Positions 48,761 to 49,055 of a DNA stretch of 49,055 nt are shown here, piece by piece. The stretch lies in contig LWCA01000131.1 in the NCBI GenBank assembly GCA_001642005.1, positions 1-49,055 of the forward strand, written 5' to 3'. Made by a program: the position numbers and the translations under genes. The notes under the pieces are model-generated. The model was not told the DNA's origin. It saw only the letters and a list, made by a program, of their open reading frames with translations, and ran no database searches. Position 1 is the first letter of the stretch; every line of letters starts with the position of its first letter. This DNA is from Intoshia linei (lineage: Eukaryota > Orthonectida > Rhopaluridae).

Positions 48761-49055
48761 ATTTTTAACCCTTACGAGACTATGGTGATTTTCAAAATTT
48801 AAAGCAAAAAATTTCACTTTTGAACTGTTAAAAAACTAAACTAAAACTAAAAATTCGATTAATTTTATTGACTTTATACAATTGTGAGCCTGTAATTTTG
48901 CACGAAATTATAAATGCTAGAAAGTAGTTTTTAAATTAATAAGTTACGTTGATAGTGCTAATTTTTTCATTTTAAATGCAATTTTTAACCCTTACGAGAC
49001 AATGCTGATTTTCAAAATTGAAAGCAAAAAATTTCACTTTTGAAATGTTAAAAAA
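48761..49055 (+). repeat. 220-bp tandem repeat, running off the window
   Basis: A unit starting ATTTTTAACCCTTACGAGAC at 48761 begins again at 48981 and follows the first copy closely (AAAGCAAAAAATTTCACTTT) to the last base. The period is 220 bp; at least 1.3 copies are visible. Confidence 0.85.

Overview
This window is AT-rich animal DNA. The genes are cut into many exons, and many introns are unusually short (32-55 nt, GT..AG), mixed with longer introns full of transposon remains. Reading exons by hand and checking splice phase gives nine well-supported protein genes. The set suggests a ciliated, non-nematode metazoan: CFAP107 is a ciliary microtubule inner protein, M6PR sorts lysosomal enzymes, ATF6 is an ER-stress factor, and there is a galanin/allatostatin-A type GPCR. 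Such short introns with such high AT would suit a reduced lophotrochozoan lineage (orthonectid, dicyemid or flatworm), but that is a guess. The standard genetic code fits all genes.

Layout. 1-383: tail of a hAT transposase. 2628-3272 (-): ARF GTPase, 3 exons. 3952-7790: repeats, including a pogo-like MITE nested in a hAT-like MITE. 8217-9206 (+): peptide GPCR, 2 exons. 9723-12669 (+): RPP30, 7 exons, one GC-AG intron. 13749-14164: possible exons of a membrane protein. 14173-14627: long-TIR MITE. 15296-16835: a complete but dead Tc1/mariner element. 18155-24162 (-): CDC73, 12 exons, with a 3-kb second intron holding a hAT fragment and a degenerate minisatellite. 24769-26195 (+): MRPL16, head-to-head with CDC73. 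26241-30886 (-): RCCD1, tail-to-tail with MRPL16. 31745-36840 (+): ATF6-like membrane-tethered bZIP factor, with four DNA-transposon derivatives in its introns. 37052-38875 (+): cation-dependent mannose-6-phosphate receptor. 41297-44411 (+): CFAP107, whose second intron carries a copied piece of the M6PR gene. 45142-46559 (+): an unrecognised gene fragment. 47500-48360: two different hAT remnants on opposite strands. 48761-49055: start of a 220-bp tandem repeat that runs off the window.

The genes are unrelated housekeeping or signalling genes and do not form a pathway or operon. The common theme is how DNA transposons and their short derivatives have expanded some introns while neighbouring introns stay near the minimum size for splicing. 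I found no obvious new multi-gene system. The most unusual items are the IR/DR Tc1 element killed only by stop codons, the 30-bp minisatellite that occurs inside a hAT-like MITE, the M6PR-to-CFAP107 segmental copy, and the extreme intron size split.
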